DNA of 64,000 bases from Vombatus ursinus (GCF_900497805.2 NW_020954610.1:32703401-32767400); one strand, 5' to 3'. Shown: positions 12,136 through 24,165, counted from the first letter of the stretch. The notes: generated from the letters alone by a model not told the origin. A program made the numbers and translations.

Positions 12136-12375
12136 TATTGTTATTCAGTCTTTTCAGACTCTTCATGACTCTATTTGGGGGTCTTCTTGGCAAAGATACT
12201 GGAATGGTTTGCCATTTCCTTCTCCAGCTCATTTTATAGATGAGGAAATCAATACTAACAGGGTTAAGTGATTTGCCTATGGTCATAGAGCTAGTAAGTG
12301 TTCGAGGGCAGATTTGAACTCATAAAGATGAGTCTTCTTGATTCCAAACTCACTGCTTTATTCACTAGCTGCCAG
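12136..12375 (-). mobile_element. MAR1-type SINE, antisense
   Basis: Reads backwards from the RTE-like tail (ATTCAGTCTTTTCAGACTC) through CTTGGCAAAGATACTGGAA and TTTATAGATGAGGAAA to the tRNA-like head (CACTAGCTGCC). Confidence 0.85.
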
Positions 12376-13004
12376 ATATTGTTTCCACCACACTCTAAAT
12401 CATATAACTATTAAATGAAAGAACAGGACTTGAAACCAAATCTTGAAGGACTTCTTATTTCAAGTCCAACATCCTTCATTCTACACTACAACTTTTGCCT
12501 CCTCATCAGCATCAAGTACTTTTCAGTTCAAAATATTTTGACAAGTGTGAAAACATCTTTTCAAACAAATAAAGAGAACAATAACTAAATGTACCACAGT
12601 ATCATCATCAGAATGTTTTATCCCATTAGGTAAAAAAATAGTGGAATTATAATAGTAAATATTATACAGTTCATGAATTGGAAGGAGTTTCTAAAGGTCT
12701 CATGTTCATTCCCTGCTGCTTCTAGATTGGTGAGCTTCTAAACAAGTCATGAGCAATGGCTGCCAAATCTACAATTGCAATGAATCACTTCCAGCCTAAT
12801 GTCATGACAAGGAGAGTGGCATAATTTCCACAGTGAGTAAGTGTTCAAGATGCAAAAGAAGACTTTATCATTTTTAAAAGATATTCTAGACACATGCTCT
12901 ATGATCTGTGATGATATGATAAGATGAGCTTCTTTGAACAAAAACAGGAAAGTGTTATTTAAACATTCCTGTTGCCCCCAGAAACCATAGGAATTATAGA
13001 ATAC
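12376..13004. other. Non-repeat DNA
   Basis: No recognised element or exon. Base composition is ordinary and the short open frames are unsupported. Confidence 0.4.
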
Positions 13005-13185
13005 AAGAGCTAGAAAGGACCTTGGATATCATTTATTTCATCTTCTTTGTTTTATAGATAAAGAAACTGAGGCCAAGAGCGGTGATGTAATTAGCCCAAG
13101 AAAACACAGGAAATAAACTGCAAAGTCAGGATTCAAACCCAAAGTTTCTGATTCCCAATTCTGTGTTGATCTCATCCTACTTTGA
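13005..13185 (-). mobile_element. MIR/THER-type SINE, antisense
   Basis: Antisense core shown by 'agagctagaaaggaccttgg', then AGATAAAGAAACTGAGGCCA, and 'caggattcaaacccaaag' toward the inverted tRNA head. Confidence 0.8.
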
Positions 13186-13394
13186 GTTCTCATATGAATT
13201 TACTGAGTTGTAATTGGTATTATAACTATCATGCACATACCTTGTTTTTTTTTTTCCTATTGGATTACATGCTTCTTGAGGTCAGAGAACTTGTCATAGG
13301 TATGTATAAACCTTTTTTAACTATATCTGTGGTTTCATCCTTGTAGGGAATCCCTTCTCTATGCAAATTGGCACCTACTATACAATACTATCTT

Positions 13395-13478
13395 AAGGAG
13401 TTGCCTAGGGGCACTGAGGGTTTAAGTGACTTGCACAGGGTCACTTAAGCCAGTATGTGACAGAAGAAGGACATGGAG
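13395..13478 (-). mobile_element. tRNA-SINE fragment, antisense
   Basis: Short piece with TTAAGTGACTTGCACAGGGT followed by a degraded 'cagtatgtgacagaagaaggacatggagtc', the inverted head of a tRNA-derived SINE. Confidence 0.6.
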
Positions 13479-13494
13479 TCAGTTCTCCCTAACT

Positions 13495-14335
13495 CCCAAA
13501 AAAACTATTTGTTATATTATGTGCTTTTTCTCCAAAATTTTTTGTTTTTATTGATGGTCTTTGGGTTGTTGTTGCTCTGCATTACAGTGATTACTCGATA
13601 TAACCTCCACCAATCCAGTGAGACTTCCCTTGTGACCAAGAAAAGAAAGAGTAAAGCAAAATGCATTGGCACAATGACTACTTATAGCGTATGCAACACA
13701 TTGCATCCATAGCCCCTGTCTCTTCAAGGATATTGTCATTTATTCTCTGGAGTTAAAAATGATCAGTACAATTATACAATATTTGATTTTGTTTCATTGT
13801 TCTTTACATTCCCAATACTATATTCATTATGTATATTGTTTTCCTTACTGCTATTGCTTCATTCTATGTCATTTCACATCCTAGTGTGTTTCTCTGAATT
13901 CCTCAATTTATCATTTTTAATGGTATTTCATCACATTCACATATCATGATCTGATTAGCAATGTTCTAGTCAGAAGATGCATACTTTGTTCTTGGTTTTT
14001 GCTAGAGTTTTTGCTATTTACCTATTTATCTGCCACAGGCATAAGCAAAAGATTTTGTACAAGTGCCCAATAAGTGTTTGTTGAATGGGGACCACTGAAT
14101 CAAATAGAATTTATAAAAGCCTTGAGATACTTTTCCTATCATGTTTTACCTCTGCCACGAAAAATGCCACACAGGCATATAATATGCAATACAAACAAGA
14201 TATTCCAGATTTTACCCAGAATCTTCTGTCTTTGAAATATCCAATGCTGAGGATCATTGTTTTGAAATTTTTGTTTCATATTAACATTTTTCTATGATGA
14301 TTATTTTTAATCTCTTATTGTCAAGGTCTTTTTAC
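13495..14335 (-). mobile_element. Old L1 3' end, antisense
   Basis: On the minus strand the order is ORF2 C-terminus then 3' UTR. Plus-strand clues are 'caatccagtgagacttccc', then CTGAATTCCTCAATTTATCA and TTTCATCACATTCACATATC. These correspond to the end of ORF2 seen more clearly at 28440-28620. A related 3' UTR piece lies at 50150. Heavily diverged, so boundaries are approximate. Confidence 0.55.
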
Positions 14336-15266
14336 ATCACATTTTTTCGGTACATATTCTTCCCTCAAAATTTGCCAGCAAGTCAACCGTTGTCATGAAG
14401 ACTTTTTTAAGCTAAAAAAGTGGGGGGAGGGCAGTTTAGCATGGCCTATTGCTTTCAAGAGTTGGTCTTGCCTGTAACAATAAACTATAGTCTTTTCCCA
14501 AAGTCTTTCTTTCAGAAGGTATTGAATCCATTAAGATTATCGGCAGAGAAAGTTTAGTTTTGTTCACTCTGGGCCCCTTCTCCATTCCCTATATAAGATT
14601 TACCACTTATTTCTCCCTCACCTTCTATTTTATGGGTCACTCGCTTGCCTCTGAAATCAAAGCCCTCAAAGTCCCCAGCTTGCTCTCTCATTCACTGAGC
14701 TACAAATAACAAAGAAAAGGAAAGGATAAAGACAAATCAGAAGATAATACAGGAGAAATAAAGGAAGCAATAAGTAAAGAATTTGATGAAACTGTTACCT
14801 TCATTCTGTGAGCTAGATGTTTTTTAGGATTCCACAATCATTTATAGTTAACCCATTCCTATCGATATGACAAGGGTTTGAGGAATGTAATTTGGTAACA
14901 TCTGAGCTGTGTCATGGTTCAGAAAGCCTCAAGCTCTCTTTTTTGGTGTTGTCCTCAATTCAATTTTACTGGTTAGTAATTGATGATTATTATAGTAGCA
15001 CAATATTTCCTAAAAAAGGAATTTAACTCAAAGCTCATGGTTAAAACTATAATTTTTCCTATTCTCTACACCATATCATTCATAGTTTGTTTTACTTTCT
15101 TTTTCTTCTACTTTTTTTGTTTTTATGCTTTTGAAAATTTGTCCTCTTTATATCTTTACTTTATTTCTTATTCTTTCTTCTGTTATTCCTTTTTACCACT
15201 GCTTACCTCTGCTGTACTTTTTACTTGTAGCAACATGGTGAAATGTGAAGAACAATTAACCAGGAA
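14336..15266. other. Non-repeat DNA
   Basis: No recognised repeat or exon. A 96-codon frame at 14980-15270 is Phe/Tyr/Ser-rich and follows a pyrimidine-rich stretch, so it is very likely chance. Confidence 0.4.
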
Positions 15267-15410
15267 TTAAGACAGCTGATTTCTAGTCCTGTCTCTACTA
15301 CAAAGTAGTTTAGACAAGTCCTTTATCTGTGCCTCAGTATCTTTATCTTTAAAATAATATCAACTAAATGACATCTAAGGCTCCTTTGAGACCTGAAAGT
15401 CTATAGTACT
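15267..15410 (+). mobile_element. MIR-type SINE
   Basis: Sense MIR: 'tttctagtcctgtctctac', TGTGCCTCAGTATCTTTATC, then 'aaatgacatctaaggctcctttgagacctgaaag'. Confidence 0.8.
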
Positions 15411-15515
15411 CTTCTCCTTTCATCTTTTGATTGCCCACTGTCTCAGACTCCCTTCTTTAAGGCATCTTCTTTTTACTCCCTCTTCCCTCCTTTAGCTTTT
15501 CCCCCCCTTCTTTTC

Positions 15516-15681
15516 TTTTTTTTTAATTTTTTTTTTAATTTTTAGGCAATTGGGATTAAGCGACTTGCCCAGGGTCACACAGCTAGCAAGTGTCAAGTGT
15601 TTGGTCTGAGGCCGGAATTGAACTCAGGTCCTCCTGACTTCAGGGCCGGTGCTCTATCCACTGCACCACCTAGCTGCCCCT
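15516..15681 (-). mobile_element. Full-length tRNA-SINE (WSINE/SINE1 type), antisense, with target duplication
   Basis: Ends in GCACCACCTAGCTGCCCC, the inverse of the GGGGCAGCTAGGTGGTGC head. The body contains GACTTGCCCAGGGTCACAC and GGTCCTCCTGACT. The tail is a T/A-rich tract at the low-coordinate side. The exact 14 bp CCCCCCTTCTTTTC occurs at 15502-15515 and again at 15682-15695, a clear target-site duplication, so this is a complete and relatively young insertion. Confidence 0.93.
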
Positions 15682-15849
15682 CCCCCCTTCTTTTCATATG
15701 ATCTGAACCATAACTATCAATTCTTTCAACTAGAACAAAATTGTTAAGGGGGTGAAGACAAGGGCAGTAGCGATTGAAGAGAGTTTGACTGGTTGAAGAA
15801 GACCTGCAACAGGGCAGATAACTGTATGGCATATAAGAAGAAGAGTAAG

Positions 15850-16250
15850 ACATGCATGACTTTTGTCCTCATGGAGTTCATAGTCTCATTGAGAGAAATA
15901 AGGTAAACACGTGAACAGTTAAATAACACTAAATGATTGAAATACATTCAAATAAATTATAGGAAAAATGTCACAACATGGACACATGTATCACTATAAA
16001 AAGTCAGAAGAAGGAGAAATAATTTCAAAATGGAGGGAACAGAAAAGGCTTGGGGGGTAAGATTTGAGTTGATCTTGAAAAATGGGTAGGGTTTAGGTGC
16101 CTATAGAAAAGTTGAAAGGGCATTATGGGTCTATAAAATTGTGGGAACAAAGAATAAAGATAGAAAAATACAAGGCGTATTCTGTTAGCCTATTTGGTTG
16201 AAGTGAAGGGTTTGAGAAGAAGACTACACTGGAGAAAAATATATTGAAAA
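15850..16250 (-). mobile_element. L2 LINE fragment, antisense
   Basis: Carries the antisense L2 phrases CATGGAGTTCATAGTCTCAT, 'ggcttggggggtaagatttgagttgatcttgaaa' and 'gaacaaagaataaagat'. These correspond to the clearer copies at 39702 and 51768. Confidence 0.6.
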
Positions 16251-16397
16251 CACAATATTTATAAAAGTCCATGTTTGTGTGTGACAATACAAATACATGT
16301 GTGTATTTGGTGTAGGGAATACAAATGGATGAGTGAGAATGAAGTCTTAGAGTTCTAAGATTAACAGTAATATGTTGTCTTTCTCTCTCAAGCCATG

Positions 16398-16433
16398 CTG
16401 CACACACACACACAAACACACACACACACACAT
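16398..16433. repeat. (CA)n microsatellite
   Basis: About 36 bases of CA units with one AAAC interruption. It yields a spurious MCVCVFVCVC-type frame on the minus strand. Confidence 0.95.
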
Positions 16434-16466
16434 TATCATGAGAGAAGGGTCACTTCCATTAACCAG

Positions 16467-16495
16467 CTTTTTTTGTTTGTTTGTTTGTTTGTTTT
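16467..16495. repeat. (TTTG)n microsatellite
   Basis: Six to seven tandem TTTG/GTTT units. Confidence 0.95.
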
Positions 16496-16902
16496 GCATG
16501 AAGCCCTTTCAAACAATGTTTTAGACAAAATAAAGATGATAGAAAAAGACTGAGAAAATTTCTGAAGAAGGGAGGGTGTATCATTTCTGATTTTAGGGGA
16601 TAAAGGTGAGGAAATAAATAGCAATAAGCTATGAAACAGAACCCAATACTGAAAAAGGGAACAAATGAGGTGCTATGGGTAAGCAAATGACTGCAGGAAT
16701 AAGAATACCCTAAAAGAGAGATATGTTACTAGATATTGGTTAGCAGGCCATGTGACTTGGTCAAACATGTGATTATATGTAGAAAATAGTGACATACTAA
16801 ACTTATTACATATAGCTCTGAAGGACTGAAGTGGAGGAATAAAGATTTCAATTCAGTAAAAGGAAGAACTTCCTAAAAATGAAAATTGTCCAACTTCAGT
16901 GA

Positions 16903-16968
16903 GATGACCAATCAATGAACATTTAGTATGAAGCTATTATGTTCCAAGCTTGGTGTAAGGTACTGAGG
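16903..16968 (-). mobile_element. L2 3' end, antisense, short
   Basis: 'atcaatgaacatttagtatg...ctattatgttccaagcttggtgtaaggtactgagga' is the inverse of the L2 terminal segment. A TA microsatellite follows. Confidence 0.55.
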
Positions 16969-16969
16969 A

Positions 16970-17137
16970 TGTATATATATATATATGTATATATGTATAT
17001 ATGTACATATATCTGAGTGTGTGTATATATATATAAAATGAGTGGCCTATGAGCAAGGCATCTACTTAATGGAGGAAAGAGGAAATATACTGTGTATATA
17101 CTAATATGTATGTGTTATACATATATACTGTATATAT
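16970..17137. repeat. TA/TG-rich microsatellite cluster
   Basis: Repeated TATATA and TATG units around 16970-17035 and 17085-17137, with a single-copy spacer. Confidence 0.9.
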
Positions 17138-17515
17138 AAGCAAATAGAATGAGTATGAAGAAAATAGTTAAAAATAAAGGACTGGTGATACTGTGAATTT
17201 TCAATTATAGAAAGTGTTAAGGCAAAGGCTAGATGTCCACTTGTAAAGACTATTGTAGAAGTGACTTTGACAGTGTTAAGGTGAGAGGGAAATGTGTATA
17301 TGACAGCAGAATTGAGATGGATGTGGTAGTTATTAGCTCAAGAACTGTTTCTAAACCAATAAGATATCAGTTTAGAAATTCTTCCACAGCCAAGATGGTT
17401 ACATTCTCTCAGCAGAAAAAAATACCATACTAGACATAATTGGAGAAACATAATAAAATGGAATCAACATCAATCAGCATTGGAAAAACTATATTAATTA
17501 GATAGAAAGACTATT

Positions 17516-17572
17516 ATATATACATATGTATATATATATATATATGTTGTATATATACACATATATACTAGG
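17516..17572. repeat. (TA)n microsatellite
   Basis: TATATATATATATATATATG-type run with TATACACATATATAC at its end. Confidence 0.9.
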
Positions 17573-18109
17573 TTTATCTATGGGACTATGTTTTCTGAGT
17601 GATAGTCATAGGGAACAGAAAATACTATTATTAGGCTTTCTGGAATTCTTTTACTTTCTCTTAATAAACCTAAACTCCTTCATCTTGAAAATAATTTGTT
17701 TTTTTGGTATAGATTATTTAGTAGCCTCTGGCAGAGTGACTCTGACTCCAGGACTAAGAATCTGATACTTTCTTTCTAAAAACATGATCAATTCATTCCA
17801 AAAAGAATAATAGTGTACTTTAGAGAGAATAAGGAATGTGTTCTCTCTTCTTAAAAGGATGCCCTTTCAAAATATCTACCTTCCTGGTGTGAAAAAGTTT
17901 CAGAAATCTGTAATCTCATCAAAGGAAGCTAAGTGGCAGAGATCCTCTCAGCAGGGTGGGGATAATCAGAAAAGCTTTCTTCACTTCCTTTCTATATGGC
18001 TAAACCCAAGCATTATTTTCATGTGAACTATCACAAAAGCTCCTGAAATTCCATTCACCCCTCTGGTCCTTAGTCAGCTTTTAGGGAAGCCTTACCATAC
18101 TTAATAGCC
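17573..18109. other. Non-repeat DNA
   Basis: No recognised repeat, exon or RNA gene. Confidence 0.4.
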
Positions 18110-18262
18110 TGGTATAGTCCCAAAAGATTTGAACCCAGAGACCTGGGTTCTACCTTGAAAAAGTCATTACCTTTCTAGACCTTAGTTTTTTCATCTGTAA
18201 AATGAGGGAGCAAGAAGAGGTGATCAATAAGGTCCTTTCTTACTCTGAAGTTCCACCTTTCA
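18110..18262 (+). mobile_element. MIR-type SINE
   Basis: Sense MIR shown by 'agagacctgggttctacc', TCATCTGTAAAATGAGGGAG and 'aataaggtcctttcttactctgaagttcc'. Confidence 0.85.
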
Positions 18263-18571
18263 CTTTCATATGTTAATTTTCTTTCCAAAGAAGCAGATTT
18301 GACTAGAATTCTCTTCTGGTTCATCTTCAGAAAATAGTTAGTTTGTTTGGTTTTATACAATCTCAACAAAGATTGGCCTGAATTGGCTCTCAATAAGGTT
18401 TATCCTTATTGAGCAAACATGGTAACAGTTAATAAGGAGTGGTCTCTGACTAAAGAAAATCTGTTGAAGAGACAAGGTTCTGGTCATTGAAGAAATCCTT
18501 ATATTTTTATGATATTTCATCATCTATGACTTCATTTATGAAATCACTGCCTCCACAGGAGCATATAGAAC

Positions 18572-18806
18572 CATCCATGCACTGGGTGGCACAATAGATA
18601 GAACTAGTCCTGAAGTCAGGGAGAAGTGAGTCTAAATCCAGCTTGTTGTGTGACCCTAAACAAGTCATTTAACATGTCTCCTCCAGTTTCTTCAAATGCA
18701 AAATGGGGATAATAATAATACCACATCCCAGGGTTGTTGTAAGGCTCAAATGAGATAATATTTGTAAAGTGCTTAGTACTGGCACATAATGAGCACTTAT
18801 TAAATT
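18572..18806 (+). mobile_element. CORE-SINE
   Basis: tRNA-like head (ACTGGGTGGCACAATAGATA), middle 'tttcttcaaatgcaaaatggggataataata', and tail with CAAATGAGATAATATTTGTA then AAGTGCTTAGTACTGGC. It ends at a pyrimidine-rich microsatellite. Confidence 0.8.
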
Positions 18807-18870
18807 TTTTTTCCCTTTCCTTTCTTTTCCTTTCCTTTCCTTTCCTTTATTTCCTTCCTTCTTTCCTTCT
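18807..18870. repeat. (TTTCC)n microsatellite
   Basis: Tandem CCTTT/TTTCC units merging into TTCC/TTCT. On the minus strand it sits just past the 3' end of the RTE LINE, where RTE elements often carry a short tandem repeat instead of poly(A). Confidence 0.85.
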
Positions 18871-18899
18871 GTAATTCTTTTCTATGTCCTTCTCTAAAC

Positions 18900-19500
18900 C
18901 CTCCATAGAGAATTGATACAGCAATCTGAAAGCCTTGCTCCAGTGCTTTTGATATTTTATGGAAACTAACACTCAGGCTTTCCTATTGCTCATCATGTTC
19001 AACATGTCAATAGACAGTCTCCTTTTCCAATCATATTTCCTTAATGAGGTCTTTTATGTCAAATCTCATATATATTTTCATTGATAATATGGCAGTCTAC
19101 TTATGCCCACCATGCATTTTTCCAATGTTCTTTATGCTACTTCCAATTTTGATTCTTTGGCAATCATTGAGTTCCATGATTTACAAACTTATAACAGTAC
19201 CAAAAGACACACAATAGCAAAGTGAAATTTTTTGTCCAGAAGCAGTTTAAGAAATTGAAAGAATTGTGTAATTTCCCAAAATTACTTATCCTATTAATTT
19301 CAGAGTTGTGAACTTGGTCTCTATCCAGTATATGCATACTGGCTCAATGGGATAGCTATCCAGCTGTATCTAGAGAATATGTGTTCTTCACCTACTTGTT
19401 TTTTCCTATGTGTCTTGGTAGACAGCCTATTCTCTCTTTAGTGGCCATGGATCTCAATAAAAATATCTAATAGTAATTTGGGGCCTGATACAATCAACAA
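18900..19500 (-). mobile_element. RTE LINE, C-terminal part of ORF, antisense
   Basis: The minus strand translates, with stops and shifts, to a recognisable RTE reverse-transcriptase C-terminus. NSEIN followed by FGKL (about 19320) stands for 'EINRRI..FGKL'. CLLVLL then VCKSWN (about 19230) stands for 'CVLPVLLYGCESW'. SKLEVA then EKCMVGISRL (about 19160) matches 'SKLEVAQRKMERCMVGISRL'. The last piece corresponds to 'WAGHVARM'. The family assignment is firm; the subfamily is not. Confidence 0.75.
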
Positions 19501-19559
19501 CATTTCTGAACAAGAGCATCATATAACCTCACTATCTGTAGAGAATACCTCCAAAAAGG

Positions 19560-19870
19560 GGAAAATTCCAAAAGCTTGGGTAAGCCAAGTAGACTGTGGA
19601 GCCACATGTCTACTTCCAAATACCTATAAAAAATCTTTCTGAAAATGGTCTATACACATATCAAGGAGATCATTGGTGAACACACGAAAAGATAAAAAAG
19701 GCTTTTTTGTAAAATGAAATGACAGAACATCAGTGTCAAAGAAGATTCAAAGAAGAAAGGCATATGACTACTGTAGATCATATCTTTTAGTTGTACTAGG
19801 AAATCTCTAAGACTGAGTCCCATAAAGAGTAGGTTTACTCAAATAAATAAATTAAAATAGAGCTTTCCAA
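19560..19870 (+). mobile_element. RTE LINE, start of reverse transcriptase, sense (inverted relative to its neighbour)
   Basis: In plus frames CGATCLLPNTYK stands for 'NYRPICLLSNTYK'. KMVYTHIKEIIGEH follows, and then QRRFKEERHMTTVDHIF for 'QAGFRKGRSTTDHIF'. These motifs belong upstream of those in the minus-strand piece at 18900-19500. The core with the YADD site is missing between the two. Confidence 0.7.
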
Positions 19871-20100
19871 ACTCAGAATGAAAAAGGATTATGACAAACC
19901 TAGGGAATGAATGGATCAATGGATGGGTAGATAGATGGATGGAATGTATGAAAATCTTATATTTTGGTAAATAAAATAATTTCTCATTTGGATAAAGAAA
20001 ATCCTTCTATTAAGTTAGTAAATTAGAGATTAATTCTATAAATACATTTTCCTTGATCTATCTTCCCCAAAATAGTGCCAGTCATGTACTTTTCCTCTTG
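19871..20100. other. AT-rich spacer with a short GATGGATAGA-type run
   Basis: A few tandem ATGGATGGGTAGATAGATGG units occur near 19910-19950. Otherwise nothing recognised before the half-L1 start. Confidence 0.5.
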
Positions 20101-23100
20101 TGGGATGGGGCAGAGCCAAGATGACTGAGCAAAGGCAGTAACTTACTTGAGCTCTTCACAGAACTCCTCCAAATACCTTTAAATAATGCCAAAAAAAGAT
20201 TCCTGAAATGGCCCACAAAAGGATGAGAATGAAATAATTTTCCAGCAAAACACAATCTAGAAGGTAAGCAGGAAAGGTCTATTGTACGAGAGTGAGAGTG
20301 GAGCATAGTCCAGCACAGGAGGCACCAGCACAGATCCAGCCAGTGAACCAGAAGAAGGCTTTGAGAGCCACTGAATCAGCTGTGGCAGCAGCTGCTTCCA
20401 GAGCTCTCAGCCCATAGATAGTAAAGGGGTAACACAACTGCTCAGAAGGAGATTAAAGGGATATCTTTGCTGGCACTGGAGGCAGGACTCTGTTGCTTTG
20501 CCCATACTCAGATCTTGATGACAGTCCTAGGTGGTACTACGAGTACTAGCACAAAAGCTTGCAGCCAGTGGAGCGGGACCATCTTCACAGTTCCATGACA
20601 GAAAAGAGTGTTTGTGGTCACTCACAAACTAGATCACACACCAAAAGAGGAGTAAACACAGTTCTCCTTAGATCATGTCACCTTGGAAGAACTGAAAACT
20701 TACAAGTCCCTAGAAGTAAGTCTGAAAACAGCTGCACCTGGAGCTTGGGATAGTGCTCCCTTCACCCTGGAAGCAGAGCCCTATTTTAACAAAGAGTCAA
20801 AAGTCAAGTAATAAGGAAAATGAAAAAACAACAGAAAAAAATTCTGACCATAGAAAGTTGCTATGGTAAAAAAAAAAGAGAGAGATTAAAAAAAACACTC
20901 AGAAGAAGATAACAAAGTCAAAGCTTCAACATGCAAAGCCTCCAAGAAAAATATGAATTGGTCTCAGGCCATGGTAGAGCTCAAAAACAATTTTGAAAGT
21001 CAAGTAAAAGAGGTAAAGGAAGAATTAGGAAGAGAAATAAGAGTGATGCAAGAAAATCATGAAAAAAAAGAGTTAACAGCTTGGTAAAGAAGAAACAAAC
21101 AAAAATACTGAATCTTAAAAAACATATTAGGCCAAATGGCAAAAGAAGTACAAAAAAAGAATAAGGAGAAGAATACATTGAAAAGCAGAATTGGCCAAAT
21201 GGAAAAAGAGGCACACAAATTCACTGAAGGAAAAAAAAATCCTTAAAAAGCATAATTGGCCAAATGGAAAAGGAGGTACAAAAGCTCATGAAGAAAATAA
21301 TTCCTTAAAAATTAGAATAGAGCAAATGGAAGCTAATGTGAAAAATCAAGAAACAAAGAACAAAACCGAAGAAATGAAAAAATAGCAGATGATATGAAAT
21401 ATCTCATTGGAAAAACAACTGACCTGGAAAAATAAATCCAGAAAAGATGATTTAAAAATAATTGAACTACCTGAAAGCCATGATCAAAGAAAGAGCTTAG
21501 ACATCATCTTTAAAGAAATTATTAAGGAAAACTGCCCTGATAATCTAGAACTAGAGGGTAAAATAGAAATTGAAAGAATCCATGGATTGCCTCCTTAAAG
21601 AGATCCCCAAATGAAAACTCTCAGGAATTTTGTACCTCCCAGGTCAAGGAGAAAATATTGGAAGAAGCCAGAAAGAAACAATTCAAGTATCATGGAGCCA
21701 CAGTCAGGATAACACAAGATTGTACATTAAAGGTTCAGAGGGGTTGAAATATGATATTCCAGAGGGTGAAGGAGCTACCATCACAACCAAGAATCAACTA
21801 CCCAGTAAAACTGAGTATAATTTTTCAGGGGGAAGAGATGGATATTCGGTGAAATAGAGGACATTCAAACATTCTTGATGAAAAAGAAAACAGCTAAATA
21901 GAAAAATTTACTTTCAAGTACAAGACTCAAGAGAAGCATTAAAAGGTAAATAGGAAAGGGAAATCATAAGGGGCTTAATCAGGTTAAACTGTTTACATTC
22001 CTTCATGGGAAGAAGATACTTGTAACCATGAGAACATTCTCATTATTAGGGCAGTTAGATGGAGTATATATAGACAAAGGGCACAGGTATAAGTTGAATA
22101 TAAAGGGATGATATCTAAAAAAAAAAAATTAAAGGGTAAGGAAGAGGAATGCACTGGGGGAAAGGGAAAGGGAGAGGCAGAGTGGGGTTAATTATCTCAC
22201 ATAAAAGGTGCAAGAAAAAGCTTTTATAGTGAAGGGGAAGATGGAGGAGGTGGGGGAAGAGAGTGAAGCTTACTATCATCAGAATTGGCTCAGAACAGTA
22301 ATAACATACACACAGAATTGGTTATAGAAATCTAACAGGAAAGTAGGAGGGGAGAGGGTAAGAGAAGGGGGTTGATAGAAAGGAAGGTCTATTGGGAGAG
22401 GTGGTAGTCAGAAGCAAAACACTTTTGAAAAGGGACAGGGTGAAAGGAGAGAGAGAATAGAATAAATGGAGAGAATCAGATGGAGGGAAATAAATTTACC
22501 AATCATAATTGTGAAAAAAAATTTGGAAGCAAGTTTCTCTGATAGAGACCTCATTTCCCAAATGAGAACAGAGTCAAATTTATAAAAATTAGAGCCATTC
22601 CTCAATTGATAAATGATCAAAATATATGAACAGTTTTCAGATGAAGTAATCAAAGCTATCTTTAGCAATATGAAAAAAATGTTCTAAATCACTATTGATT
22701 AGAGAAATGAAAATTAAAACAATGCTGAGGTACCTGTTAGATTAGCTAAAAGGACAGAAAGGAAAATTACCAATGTTGGATGGTATGTGGGAAAAAATGA
22801 GACATTAATGTACTCTTGGAAGAGTTGTGAACTGATTCAACCAATCTATACATCAGTTTGTAACTATGCCAAAAGGGCTATAAAACCATGAAATCCTTTG
22901 ACCTAGCACTACCACTACTAGGTCTGTATCCAAAAAGTGATTGGAAAAAAAACAAAAGAGGAGAAAGAACTTCTATGTTCAAAAATATTTATAGCAGCTC
23001 TTTTCTGGTAGCAAAGAACTGGAAATTGAGGACATGCCCACCATTTGCGGAATGGCTGAACAAATTGTGCTATGTGATTGTGATGGAATACTATTGTGTT

Positions 23101-23590
23101 ATAAGAAATGATGAACAAGATGGTCTCAGAAAAACTTGGAAAGACTTGCATGAACTGATGCAAAGTGAAATGTATTATGTACAAAGTAATGGTAACATTG
23201 TAAGATGATTAGCTGTGAATGACTTAGCTATTCTCAGCAATACAGCGATCCAAGACAACTCAGAAGAACTTATATCGAAAAATGATATCCACTCCCAGAG
23301 AAAGAACTGATGGTGTCTGAATACAGATTAAAGCACATTTTTTTATTCATTTTTGTTGCATTTTTTTAGTCTATGTTTCCTTTCACAACATAACTAATAA
23401 GGACATATGTTTAGTGTGACTACACATGTATAACCTGTATTGAATTGCTTGCCTTCTCAATGGGGGGTGGGGATGGTGAGGGAGGAAGGGAGAGAATTTT
23501 GAACTCAAAGTTTTAAAAACAAATATTAAAAAATTATTTTTACATGTAATTGCAGGAAAATAAAATACTAAATAAGTTTTTTTTAAAGAG
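20101..23590 (+). mobile_element. Half-L1 (HAL1-like) element B: ORF1 plus ORF2 tail
   Basis: Starts with GGATGGGGCAGAGCCAAGATG. ORF1 relics run from about 20930 to 21900: a Lys/Glu-rich coiled coil with repeated 'QMAKEVQK' units, then KIEIERIHGLPP, then the YLPGQGENI to VKxREDIQTFLM end. A purine-rich spacer with poly(A) stretches follows. At about 22505 it joins directly to the last roughly 250 codons of ORF2 (PKSDWKKNKRGERTSMFKN, AEWLNKLCYVIVMEYYCVIR) and the 3' UTR with its GGGGGGTGGGGATGG block and A-rich tail. The endonuclease and reverse transcriptase are absent. ORF1 is broken into at least three frames. The same join occurs in the element at 28046, so it is a lineage trait. Confidence 0.85.
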
Positions 23591-23734
23591 AATTCTCTTG
23601 TAAACCAAACAATATGCTTAAGTCTCTCTGAGTGCTGTAAAATATATTAGCATAGAAGGGAGAACCATCTCTTCTTAGAGGGAACCAGTACATGTTCATC
23701 TCCATGATGTGGTGATGATGACAATGATGACAAT

Positions 23735-23935
23735 TATAGAATCATAGATTTAGAGCTGAAAGAAATCTTGGAGCCCATTTAGCCAGACCTTTTCATTTTT
23801 TAAGTGAGGATACTGAGGCCTAGAGAGGTGAATTGACTTGCTTTATAGGTTATGCAGGAAGTAAGTAGCAGTGCCAAGATCTGAATCCCAGTCTTCTAAC
23901 CCCAACTCCAACATTCTTTCTAGTGTCCACTCTGA
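23735..23935 (-). mobile_element. MIR/THER-type SINE, antisense
   Basis: AGAATCATAGATTTAGAGCT, then 'gaggatactgaggcctagagagg' and 'tctgaatcccagtcttc' give the inverted core and head. Confidence 0.85.
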
Positions 23936-23999
23936 TGTTTTAAACTTCCACATCTATTATTTGTCTGACATGAATAATAGTCCTGTAAAATAGCTAAGG

Positions 24000-24165
24000 A
24001 AGGAATATATTATCCCCATTTCACAGAGGAAGAAACACAACTGCAGAAAAAAAAATGAGTAATTAACCTATATGGACCTCAAGTTTTATACAAGGCATTG
24101 ATGAAGCCAGAACTAGAACCCATCTTTTGATTCTTACTCTTATCCTTTTTCCATTCACTGGTCTA
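24000..24165 (-). mobile_element. MIR-type SINE, antisense
   Basis: 'attatccccatttcacagaggaagaaacacaactgcag', then 'gccagaactagaacccatc' near the inverted head. Confidence 0.7.

Noticed and set aside
15593-15853. Peptide containing GQLGGAVDRAPALKSGGPEFNS
   Set aside because: A SINE translated in frame. The same peptide type appears at 31272-31577 and 40222-40410, exactly over the other tRNA-SINE copies.
22888-23208. 106-codon plus-strand frame with MEYYCVIRNDEQ
   Set aside because: Real sequence but the C-terminal end of L1 ORF2 within half-L1 B, not an independent gene.
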